This document shows positions 1-7,556 of a stretch of 64,000 nucleotides of DNA, piece after piece. The DNA lies in assembly GCF_015356865.1 (NCBI RefSeq), contig NZ_JAAFZA010000011.1, positions 33,476 to 97,475 on the forward strand, written 5' to 3'. A program made the translations under genes and the position numbers. The stretch comes from Catenulispora pinisilvae (GTDB lineage Bacteria > Actinomycetota > Actinomycetes > Streptomycetales > Catenulisporaceae). The first letter of the stretch is position 1. Each line of letters begins with the position of its first letter. The notes beneath the pieces were generated by a model that was not told the DNA's origin, ran no database searches, and was given only the letters and a program-made list of their open reading frames with translations.

Positions 1-562
1 AGGCATGCTGTGCCGCGTTCTGACCGATCATGCAGAACGTCGCGGCGATCTTGTACTGGGCCAGCAACGCCAGCACCTGCGGGGTGTATTTGGAGCTGGG
101 GCCGTCGTCGATGGTCAGCGCTATCGCCTTGTCGCCCTCATGGACGTAGAACTGCGGATGCCCCGGCGCCGGCGGCGCGTCATTACGGTTCGCGGCGGGC
201 GCCGTGGTGGGCGACCCAGCGGCGCCGCCGTTGCTGGAACCAGAGCTAGAGCCGACAGGGCTAGAGCTGACAGAGCCGGCGCTGCCAGTGCTGGAGCCGG
301 AACCCGCAGTGCCGTGGCCGGGGAACGGAGCCCCACCGGTGGTCGGACGCGAGCTGGGCTCCGAGCCGGTCGGAACGGTCGCGCCGGCTGGCGTCGTCGC
401 CCGAACCGGCCCCGCACCGGCGGATCCGCCGCCGTTGGAAGCGCATCCGCTCAGCAACGTCACACCACCGACGCCCAACAACAACCGGCGTGACAGCCCC
501 CGGCCGGGCCGGAGCCCGGCGTCGCGGCGAACTTCTCGAGGATCAAGGCCCGGTACGTTCAT
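1..562 (-). CDS. Polysaccharide deacetylase lipoprotein (C-terminus cut by window edge)
   Basis: The visible part has a twin-arginine-like start (LSRRLLLG, about residues 27-34), a lipobox LLSGC at about residues 38-42, a long Ser/Gly/Pro/Thr linker, and then NodB-homology motif 1 as LTIDDGPSSKYTP followed by AATFCMIGQNA. This family (CE4) removes N- or O-acetyl groups from cell-wall or extracellular glycans. The lipobox places it on the outer face of the membrane. The ATG at 560-562 lies inside the end of the LacI gene (20-base overlap), so the two are probably co-transcribed. The zinc-binding HxxxH motif and the rest of the fold lie beyond the left edge. The usual TFDDG is TIDDG here. Confidence 0.85.
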   Translation of the reverse strand, partial: MNVPGLDPREVRRDAGLRPGRGLSRRLLLGVGGVTLLSGCASNGGGSAGAGPVRATTPAGATVPTGSEPSSRPTTGGAPFPGHGTAGSGSSTGSAGSVSSSPVGSSSGSSNGGAAGSPTTAPAANRNDAPPAPGHPQFYVHEGDKAIALTIDDGPSSKYTPQVLALLAQYKIAATFCMIGQNAAQHA

Positions 563-1658
563 GCCAATGGGACGCGCCAACCCCACGCGGGGTTGAGCCC
601 ATCTTCGGGTCTTTAGAAAATAGAGAAGGGTGCCCCGCCGCCGCGACGGTGCTCTCCCTCACCACCAACTCATACGGCGCCCAAAATTCAGCAGGCGCCG
701 TCTCATCCTCCTTATCCAGTCGGGCAATCAGCCGGTCGACGGCAAGCTGCGCGATGGCCGTCTTGTCCGGCGAGATGGTGGTGAGCGTCGGTGTGTTGTA
801 CCGACCGGCCTCGATGTCGTCGAAGCCGACCACGGCGATGTCCTCGGGGATCCGCACCCCGTTCGTCAGCAGAGTGCGGATGGCACCCAGCGCGACCAGG
901 TCGTTGTAGCAGAACACCGCGTCGGGGGGACCCTGCGGGTGGGCCAGCAACGCCGTCATCGCCTCGGCGCCGCTGGCGAGGTGGAAGCGCCGGGTGGTGA
1001 CGATCAGGGACTCCTCGACGGCCAGGCCGCGCGCCTCGTGCGCGTCGCGGAAGCCGCGGGTGCGCAGCTGGGCGGTCTCGCCGCTCTCCCACGGCTGGTC
1101 GCCGACGGCCGCGATGCGGCGCCGGCCCAGGTCCAGCAGGTGCTCGGTCGCGGTGCGGGCGGCGGCGACGTTGTCGATGGCGACGTGGTCGTAGGCGCTC
1201 TCCGCGATGCGCTCGCCGAGCAGTACCAGCGGCTGGTCGGCGCCGCGGCGGGCGAGGTCGGCGTGGGTGAGGGCGAGCGGGCTGAGGATCACGCCGTCGA
1301 ACATCGCCGACGCGGCCGAGTCGCGCATGACCAGTTCGCGTTCCCGGTCCGGTTCGCCGTCGGTCTGGTCGACGACGACGGTGTAGCCGTGCGCGCGGGC
1401 CTTGGTGATGACCGCGCGCGCCAGCTCGGAGAAGTACGGCACGTCCAGTTCCGGGACGACCAGCGTGATCAGGCCGGTACGGCCGCGCTTGAAGTTGCGG
1501 GCCATGAGGTTCGGCTTGTAGCCGAGTTCGGCCACGGCCGCCTCGACCCGCGCGCGCACCTCGTCGGAGACGGGCGCGTACCCGTTCACCGCGTTCGAGA
1601 CGGTGCGGATCGAGACGCCCGCGCGTTCGGCTACGTCGCGGAGGCGGACGCCGGCCAT
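543..1658 (-). CDS. LacI-family transcriptional repressor
   Basis: 371 aa, normal length for the family. The N-terminal helix-turn-helix (VRLRDVAERAGVSIRTVSNA, residues 4-23) and hinge helix (KPNLMARNFKRG) are canonical. A periplasmic-binding-protein-like effector domain follows, ending with GFDDIEAGRYNTPTLTTI. It lies downstream of the GH2 gene and sugar ABC genes in the same direction and is the obvious regulator of the locus. The TGCAACGTTGCA palindromes upstream of the binding protein and of the propeller glycosidase have the CG-centred form typical of LacI operators. The effector is probably a sugar imported by the adjacent transporter, but it is not identified. The C-terminal 25 residues look non-conserved and overlap the deacetylase start. 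Confidence 0.93.
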   Translation of the reverse strand: MAGVRLRDVAERAGVSIRTVSNAVNGYAPVSDEVRARVEAAVAELGYKPNLMARNFKRGRTGLITLVVPELDVPYFSELARAVITKARAHGYTVVVDQTDGEPDRERELVMRDSAASAMFDGVILSPLALTHADLARRGADQPLVLLGERIAESAYDHVAIDNVAAARTATEHLLDLGRRRIAAVGDQPWESGETAQLRTRGFRDAHEARGLAVEESLIVTTRRFHLASGAEAMTALLAHPQGPPDAVFCYNDLVALGAIRTLLTNGVRIPEDIAVVGFDDIEAGRYNTPTLTTISPDKTAIAQLAVDRLIARLDKEDETAPAEFWAPYELVVRESTVAAAGHPSLFSKDPKMGSTPRGVGASHWHERTGP

Positions 1659-1704
1659 TGATGTCCTCCTACGGAAGGCTTGGGTGACGAAGGGTTGCTG
1701 GGAG

Positions 1705-1749
1705 CTGGAACAACTGGAGTAACTGGAATACCTGGAATGGCTGGAACAA
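1705..1749. repeat. Five tandem copies of a 9-bp repeat
   Basis: Units ctggaacaa, ctggagtaa, ctggaatac, ctggaatgg and ctggaacaa follow one another without gaps between the GH2 stop and the LacI start. Only the last three bases of each unit vary. No known operator is recognised. Confidence 0.8.
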
Positions 1750-1769
1750 CGACATCCTGGGCTGAGATC

Positions 1770-3890
1770 CTATTGCCGCGACACGCTGGGGGAGCCGTCG
1801 ATCGCGGTGCGACCCACCGGGCGCGTCGCGACGTCCACGCAGGTGTGACCGACGACCTCACCCGCGCTGACCAGCACGAGGTGCAGCCGCGCGACATCCG
1901 CCGCCGCTTCCGCCCCGGCTGGCCCCGCGGCCCCGTCCACCCGAGTAGGCATCAGCTCCCTGATCCGGACCGGTTCGCTCAGCCGGAACGGCTGCACCTT
2001 CACACTCTGTCCCGAGCCGCTGCCGGGCACAGGCACCCGCGTGAAGTCATAAGGCTGCAACGTCGCACCCCAGACCGGAACGACCGTCACCTCGACCGCC
2101 GCCGTCCCGTGGTGCGAGATCCGCACGTCGAACTCGACACCACCCTCGGCCGCGACGAGATCGCACCCGGGAGCCAGCGGGACGACGTCGGGGATGGCGA
2201 CCGTCACCGCGTTGGTCAGGTTCGGCGGGTTCCCGCCCTCGTCCTTAGCGCTACGGTCGAAGGCGTAGATCCCGGCCGTCTCGTGCTCGATGTCATACAG
2301 CTCGGTCCACACATAGCCGGACAAGCCGTCGTACCGCCGCAGCTCCAGCGTCTGCCAGCGCAGGTTCCAGCCCCGCTCGACACTCGTGAGGCCGCCGCCG
2401 AACTCGCTGTTCAGGTTCGGCACCCGCGGGACCGGCCGGCCGTCGGCCATCAGCACCTTCTCGACCACCACGCCCGGTCCGATGCCGACCGGGAAACCGG
2501 GCTCGCCGTCGGCGAGCAGCGCGCGGACCTTGGCGGCCCAGCCGTCCGGGTATTCGTCGTAGACGTGCCAGTCGACCAGGTCCGTGGCCACGTGCGACCA
2601 GCCGGAGTCGTCGACCGCAGGCCGGGACGGGTCCAGCGCCTTGAGCAGGTCGTAGGCGTGCCGGGTCGCTTCCTGCTTGCGCGGATCCGCGGCCACGTCC
2701 CAGTCCAGGCCCCACTCCTCGTTGTAGAGGCCCCAGATCACGATGCTCGGGTGGTTCCCGTCCCGGCGCACCATCGGCTCGATCTGCGCCTCGAAGCGCG
2801 CGACCGCCTCGGCCGTGAAGACCCCGGTGCTCGCCGGCTCGGCCCACACGAGCATGCCGAGCCGGTCGGCGTGGTGCAGGAAGCGCGGGTCTTCGAGCTT
2901 GAGGTGCTTGCGGACCAGGTTGAACCCGGCGGCGCGGGCCGCTTCGAGGTCTGTCACGAACGCTTGGTCGTCCGGCGCGGTGATCCCGGTGCGCGGCCAG
3001 TAGCCCTGGTCCAGGACGCCGCGGACGTAGAGGCGTTCGCCGTTGAGCAGGACGCGGTCGCCGTCGGTCTCGACGCGGCGCAGGCCGGTGGTCGCGGTGA
3101 CGCGGTCGGTGCCGTCGGCGGACTCCAGGGTCACGGTCACCGGGTAGAGGTGGGGATCGGCGGGGCTCCACAGACGCGGCTCGGCGATCGGGAGCCGGAA
3201 CGAGACCGGCTGGGTCGGGTCGGTGACCGTGACAGTGACTGACTGCTGGTCGGCGATTGCCGCCGTGACCTGCGCACTCGCGCCAAGGTCGCCGCCGATC
3301 GAAACAGTCGCCTCGATCGCGTCCAGCTCCGCACTCGCCCGCAGCGCGACATCAGCCAGGTACGTAGCCGGCCGCGCCTCCAACCACACCGGCTGCCAGA
3401 TCCCGCTACTCGGCGTGAAAGCGCAGACATCGTAGACATCGCGCGGAATGCTGCGCTGCTTCCCGTGGACGATCTCCCGCTTGTCCAGCGGCGCGTGAAC
3501 CCGCACCACCAGCGTGCCCTCACCGTCGGCGTCGAGGGTGTCGGTGACGTCGAACTCGAACGGGGTGTATCCGCCTTCGTGCTCACCGACCAGCGTCCCG
3601 TTCACCCACACAGTCGCGAGGTGGTGCACCGCGCCGAAGTGCAGCACGATCCGCTGCCCGGACCAGTCGGCCGAAGCGGCGAGCTGCCGCCGGTACCAGC
3701 CCCACTCCAGCCAGTGTGCCTTAGGCCCGGCGGCCTCCGTCTCCCACGCGAACGGGACGACGATCTGCTCGCCCCAGCCATCCGGGTCGCGGGAGAAGTC
3801 CCACGTCCCGTTCAGATTCAGCCAGGCGTGCGAACGGTCGAAGTGCGGCCGGGGGTATTCAGGACGAACGGTGGACAACGGTGCTCCCAA
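1770..3890 (-). CDS. Glycoside hydrolase family 2 enzyme
   Basis: 706 aa. It has the GH2 order: sugar-binding jelly-roll domain (about 20-180, with WYRR and VWVNGTLVGEHEGGYTPF), immunoglobulin-like domain (about 185-275), then a TIM barrel. The acid/base Glu is E391 in GLYNEEWG and the nucleophile is probably E496 in NLNSEFGG. There is no signal peptide, so it should be cytoplasmic and act on oligosaccharides brought in by the ABC importer just upstream. GH2 covers beta-galactosidase, beta-glucuronidase, beta-mannosidase, arabinopyranosidase and others, and the sequence alone does not settle which. It is likely the last gene of the transport operon before the 111-base gap to lacI. Confidence 0.9.
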   Translation of the reverse strand: MGAPLSTVRPEYPRPHFDRSHAWLNLNGTWDFSRDPDGWGEQIVVPFAWETEAAGPKAHWLEWGWYRRQLAASADWSGQRIVLHFGAVHHLATVWVNGTLVGEHEGGYTPFEFDVTDTLDADGEGTLVVRVHAPLDKREIVHGKQRSIPRDVYDVCAFTPSSGIWQPVWLEARPATYLADVALRASAELDAIEATVSIGGDLGASAQVTAAIADQQSVTVTVTDPTQPVSFRLPIAEPRLWSPADPHLYPVTVTLESADGTDRVTATTGLRRVETDGDRVLLNGERLYVRGVLDQGYWPRTGITAPDDQAFVTDLEAARAAGFNLVRKHLKLEDPRFLHHADRLGMLVWAEPASTGVFTAEAVARFEAQIEPMVRRDGNHPSIVIWGLYNEEWGLDWDVAADPRKQEATRHAYDLLKALDPSRPAVDDSGWSHVATDLVDWHVYDEYPDGWAAKVRALLADGEPGFPVGIGPGVVVEKVLMADGRPVPRVPNLNSEFGGGLTSVERGWNLRWQTLELRRYDGLSGYVWTELYDIEHETAGIYAFDRSAKDEGGNPPNLTNAVTVAIPDVVPLAPGCDLVAAEGGVEFDVRISHHGTAAVEVTVVPVWGATLQPYDFTRVPVPGSGSGQSVKVQPFRLSEPVRIRELMPTRVDGAAGPAGAEAAADVARLHLVLVSAGEVVGHTCVDVATRPVGRTAIDGSPSVSRQ

Positions 3891-3930
3891 AGATGTGCGG
3901 ATACGGTCTGCCGAGCAGTGCGGTGCGAAG

Positions 3931-4872
3931 TCAGCCGGTGAGGCTGCCCCGCAGCGCGCCGCCCCGGAAGTACCTTTCGAGGAAGAGGAACAGGACGATC
4001 AGCGGAACCACCGTGACCAGGCCCCCGGCGATGAGCACGGGCACCAGCTGCGCCTGGGTGCCGGTCTCAGCAGCCTGCGACAGTGAGGACAGGCCGACGG
4101 TGAGCGGGTACAGATCGTTGCGGCTGAAGATGATCAGGGGCAGGAAGTAGTTGTTCCAGATCGCCACGACGCTCAACAACAGCACCGTGACCAGCCCCGG
4201 CAGGCACAGCGGCAGCGCGATCCGGAAGAAGATCCGCAGCTCGCCGGCCCCGTCGATGCGCGCGGCGGCGATCATGTCCTGCGGCACCGAGGCGTCGATG
4301 AACGTGCGCATCAGGTAGATGCCGACCGGCGAGACCATGCTCGGCAGGATCATGCCCCAGATCGAGTTGACCAGCCCGACCTTGGCGTAGACCAGGAACA
4401 GCGGCAGCGCGAGCGCGGTGATCGGGACCAGCAGGGTGGCCATCACCAGATAGAACAGCGAGTTCGCGCCGCGGAACCGGAACCGGGAGAACCCGTATCC
4501 GGCCAGGGCGGACAGCGCGGTGGCGCCGATCGCACCCGCGACGGCGTATACGAGCGTGTTCTGCATCCAGTGCAGGTACACCCCGGCGCCGCTGATGTCC
4601 TTGCCGAGGTCGGCGAGGTTCTGGAAGAGCCGGAAGGGCTTGCTGAACCAGAACCCGGGGCCGGCGTAGACCCCGGCCTGGGTCTTGGTCGCGTTGATCA
4701 GCAGCCAGACCAGCGGGGCCAGGATGAACACCGCGAAGCCCGCGCAGACCAGGGTCAGGAGCGTCGTCGTGCCCCGGCGCAGCCCGTACAGCCGGACCGG
4801 CACGGCGCCGTCGTCGGGACGCGGCTTCGGGGGCTTCGGGGGAGCGCTGGGAGTACTAGTGCTGCGTTTCAC
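3931..4872 (-). CDS. Sugar ABC transporter permease (MalG/CUT1 type)
   Basis: 313 aa with six hydrophobic segments and the cytoplasmic EAA loop AARIDGAGELRIFFRIALPL (about residues 205-224), which docks on the ATPase. The N-terminal 30 residues are a Pro/Lys-rich cytoplasmic tail. The ATG overlaps the stop of the upstream permease by 4 bases (ATGA). No ATP-binding subunit is encoded in this locus. Actinomycete CUT1 importers commonly share one MsiK-type ATPase encoded elsewhere, so this is expected. Confidence 0.92.
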   Translation of the reverse strand: MKRSTSTPSAPPKPPKPRPDDGAVPVRLYGLRRGTTTLLTLVCAGFAVFILAPLVWLLINATKTQAGVYAGPGFWFSKPFRLFQNLADLGKDISGAGVYLHWMQNTLVYAVAGAIGATALSALAGYGFSRFRFRGANSLFYLVMATLLVPITALALPLFLVYAKVGLVNSIWGMILPSMVSPVGIYLMRTFIDASVPQDMIAAARIDGAGELRIFFRIALPLCLPGLVTVLLLSVVAIWNNYFLPLIIFSRNDLYPLTVGLSSLSQAAETGTQAQLVPVLIAGGLVTVVPLIVLFLFLERYFRGGALRGSLTG

Positions 4873-5915
4873 CGGAACTCTCCGTTCCTGCGCCGTACCG
4901 CGAAGGCGCCGAGCGAGACCAGGCCGATGATCAGCGCGAGCACCACGGCCGCGGCGGCGCCGAGGTTGTACTCACCGCTGCCGACCGCCGTGTTGTAGAC
5001 GTAGAGCGTCGGCGTGAACCCGTAGGAGACGGCCTGCGGTTGGAAGGCCGACAGGATCGACGGCTCGGTGAACAGCTGGAGCGCGCCCACCATGTTGATG
5101 AACACCAGCATCACGATCGTCGGCCGCACCATCGGCAGTTTCATCCGCAAGATGATCGTCCGCAGCGGTGCGCCGTCGATCACGGCCGCCTCGGTCACGT
5201 CCCGTGGGATGGACTTCAGCGAGGCGTAGAGGATCGTCATGTTGTAGCCGGTCCACTCCCAGATCACGATCAGGACGATGGTCGGCAGGATCAGCTTCGA
5301 GGAGAAGAAGTCGACGTGGCCGAACCCGAGCGACTTCAGCGCCTTGGAGTACGGCCCGAAGCCCGGCAGCAGCAGGAACGACCACATCACGGCCGCGACC
5401 ACGCCCGGCACTGCGAACGGGATGAAGAAGACGGTCCGGAAGAACCTGCCGAACCGCACGACGCCGGCGTCGAAGACCGCGGCGAAGAAGAACGCGATCG
5501 CGATGGTCAGCGGCACCTGCACGACGGCGAACAGCAGCACCCGCCACACGCCGTCCCAGAACTCGTGCGAACTCAGCACCGTGCGGTAGTTGGCCAGTCC
5601 CGAGAACCGCGTGCCGCCGACCAGCTTGCTGGTGAACAGGCTGTCGTAGACCGCGTATCCGGTCGGCACGATCATGAACAGCGTCAGGATCACCAGATGC
5701 GGCGCGACGAACACGGCGCCGGGCCACTGCCGACTGCGTCGGCGCCGCCGGCCGGTGCGGTGCGGCGGCGCCTGTCCCGTGGATGCCGCTGGTTCCGCTG
5801 CTGGTCCCTTGGACGCCGGTGGTCCCTTGGACGCTGCTGGTCCCGTCGGCGCCGCCGGTCCCAGGCCCGCCGACGGCCGCACCGCCGCCGCCGGGAATCC
5901 GCTCTGCTCGCTCAC
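4869..5915 (-). CDS. Sugar ABC transporter permease (UgpA/MalF type)
   Basis: 348 aa. A low-complexity cytoplasmic N-terminus (about residues 17-60, repeated GPAASKGPP-like units and an RRRRR stretch) precedes six membrane segments. The EAA loop is TEAAVIDGAPLRTIILRMKL (about 240-259). It pairs with the overlapping MalG-type permease and the downstream-encoded GH2 enzyme. It lies 46 bases after the binding-protein gene, so the order in the operon is binding protein, permease, permease, GH2. Confidence 0.92.
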   Translation of the reverse strand: MSEQSGFPAAAVRPSAGLGPAAPTGPAASKGPPASKGPAAEPAASTGQAPPHRTGRRRRRSRQWPGAVFVAPHLVILTLFMIVPTGYAVYDSLFTSKLVGGTRFSGLANYRTVLSSHEFWDGVWRVLLFAVVQVPLTIAIAFFFAAVFDAGVVRFGRFFRTVFFIPFAVPGVVAAVMWSFLLLPGFGPYSKALKSLGFGHVDFFSSKLILPTIVLIVIWEWTGYNMTILYASLKSIPRDVTEAAVIDGAPLRTIILRMKLPMVRPTIVMLVFINMVGALQLFTEPSILSAFQPQAVSYGFTPTLYVYNTAVGSGEYNLGAAAAVVLALIIGLVSLGAFAVRRRNGEFR

Positions 5916-5961
5916 GTCCTCGTACTCGCTTCCTGTCGCACCCCTTCGGCCGTGGCACCCC

Positions 5962-7380
5962 TCAGCTCGCGGTGACGGTGAAGCCCTGGGCCTTGGCGTA
6001 GTCGCTCAGCTGCTTCTGGAAGGCCTGGAACGCCTGCGGCAGCGTCTCAGTGCCCTTGGTCACCCCGGCGAACGTGGACGTCCACTGGGTCAGCGCCGCG
6101 GTCATGATCGGCGGCCACTGGGTCTGGGCCAGGTGCTGGGCGGCGTCGGCGAACACGGCGTTGGACTTGTCGTCGCTGGAGATCGGCAGCGTCGTGTTCT
6201 GGAAGTCCGGGGAGTTCAGCAGCGGCACATAGCCCGGGAACGCGCCGGCCACCGGTCCGCTGAGGATCTTCCAGGCGTCGGCCGAACCGCCGAACCACTG
6301 CGCGAACTCGGCGGCCTGCTTGGCGTGCTTGCTCCCCTTGACCACCGCGAGCGTGGAGCCTCCCCAGTTGCCCGCCAGGTTCTGCCCGGCCTGGGCCTGC
6401 GGCATCGGGGCCGCGCGCCAGTCGCCGATCGTCTTCTTGACGCTCAGCTGCATGCCCACCGGCCCCCACGCCGGGCTCAGCCGCGCGGCGTTCGCCCCGG
6501 AGTCGAGGTTCGCCCACTGCGCGGGCGAGAAGTCCGAGGCCGTGGTGACTTCCTTCTTGTCGATCAGGCCCTGCCAGTAGTTCGCGAAGGCGGTCTGCGC
6601 GGCGCCGGTGAAGTTGATTCCCACGGAGGTGCCGCCGCTGTAGGTGAATGGGAAGGCGCCGTACTGCTGCATCAGAGCCAGCACGTCCTGGGTGCTCTCC
6701 GGATCGAAATTGGTGATCGCGGCGTTGGCATCGGCGGTGTGCAGTTTGTCGGCGGCCGTGGCGAACTGGTCCCAGGTCGTCGGGACCGTCAGGCCGGCGG
6801 CCGAGAACTGCTTGGAGTTGTAGTACAGCGCGAGCGGGCCGAGGTCGACCGGCATCGCGTACAGCGCCGAACCCTGACTCACCTGCGACCACGCCGCCGG
6901 CGCGATGTCGGCCCGCGAGGAGGCGACGCCGTACTGGGACAGGTCCACGAGGTTCTTGGTGATCTCGAACGACGGCACCTCGAAGTACTCGAGCTGGGCG
7001 ACGTCGGGGGCGCCGTCCCCGGCCTTCAGCGCGTCGTTGAGTTTGACGTACTCGGCGGTCGTCGCCCCGGCGTTCTGGAGCTTCACGCAGACGTCCGGGT
7101 GCGTCTTGTTGAACTCCTTGACCACCAGGTCATAACCGGCCGACCAGCCCCAGAACGTCAGCGGGGTGGCGTTGGCGGCGCAGCCGGAGCCGCCCGCGGC
7201 GCCGGAAGCGGAGCCGCCGGAGGCCGCACCGGGGCCGGCGGTGGACGGGGAACTGCTGCACGCCGCCGCCGAGACCGCCACCAGGGCCGCGGCCGTCAGC
7301 CCGACCAGACGCCGGCCGCCGAGGCCGGGGAACGCGCGGCGGGCCGAGCCGCCGGCACCGTGGGGGGTACGCATCGTCAT
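5962..7380 (-). CDS. Extracellular sugar-binding lipoprotein (SBP family 1)
   Basis: 472 aa. The long N-region ends in a hydrophobic stretch and a lipobox VSAAAC (about residues 37-42), followed by a Ser/Gly linker and a family-1 solute-binding domain (PLTFWGWSAGYDLVVKEFNK at its start). It captures the oligosaccharide for the two permeases encoded next. It is the first gene of the transport operon, with two TGCAACGTTGCA palindromes 44-91 bases upstream of its ATG, so it should be repressed by the LacI protein encoded in the same locus. Ligand unknown; the neighbouring GH93-like and GH2 enzymes suggest plant arabino- or galacto-oligosaccharides (inference). Confidence 0.92.
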   Translation of the reverse strand: MTMRTPHGAGGSARRAFPGLGGRRLVGLTAAALVAVSAAACSSSPSTAGPGAASGGSASGAAGGSGCAANATPLTFWGWSAGYDLVVKEFNKTHPDVCVKLQNAGATTAEYVKLNDALKAGDGAPDVAQLEYFEVPSFEITKNLVDLSQYGVASSRADIAPAAWSQVSQGSALYAMPVDLGPLALYYNSKQFSAAGLTVPTTWDQFATAADKLHTADANAAITNFDPESTQDVLALMQQYGAFPFTYSGGTSVGINFTGAAQTAFANYWQGLIDKKEVTTASDFSPAQWANLDSGANAARLSPAWGPVGMQLSVKKTIGDWRAAPMPQAQAGQNLAGNWGGSTLAVVKGSKHAKQAAEFAQWFGGSADAWKILSGPVAGAFPGYVPLLNSPDFQNTTLPISSDDKSNAVFADAAQHLAQTQWPPIMTAALTQWTSTFAGVTKGTETLPQAFQAFQKQLSDYAKAQGFTVTAS

Positions 7381-7423
7381 TCCTGCTCTCTGTCGTCATC
7401 AACCTGTGGAGCTTGGTGGCCGG

Positions 7424-7441
7424 CTCTGCAACGTTGCAGAG
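7424..7441. promoter_or_regulatory. LacI-type operator (perfect 18-bp palindrome)
   Basis: CTCTGCAACGTTGCAGAG, a perfect palindrome with a central CG, 44 bases upstream of the sugar-binding-protein start. Confidence 0.75.
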
Positions 7442-7459
7442 AACCGTAACTCGGCGCCC

Positions 7460-7471
7460 TGCAACGTTGCA
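7460..7471. promoter_or_regulatory. LacI-type operator core
   Basis: TGCAACGTTGCA, the same 12-bp core as the site 36 bases away. The centre-to-centre distance is about 33 bp, or three helical turns. Confidence 0.7.
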
Positions 7472-7556
7472 ATAGAGTGAACATCACGTTTCGGCCGCAG
7501 CAGACGCGACCGGTGTGCGACCCGGCGCGACCAGCGCGCGCGCCGATGGCGCCTCG

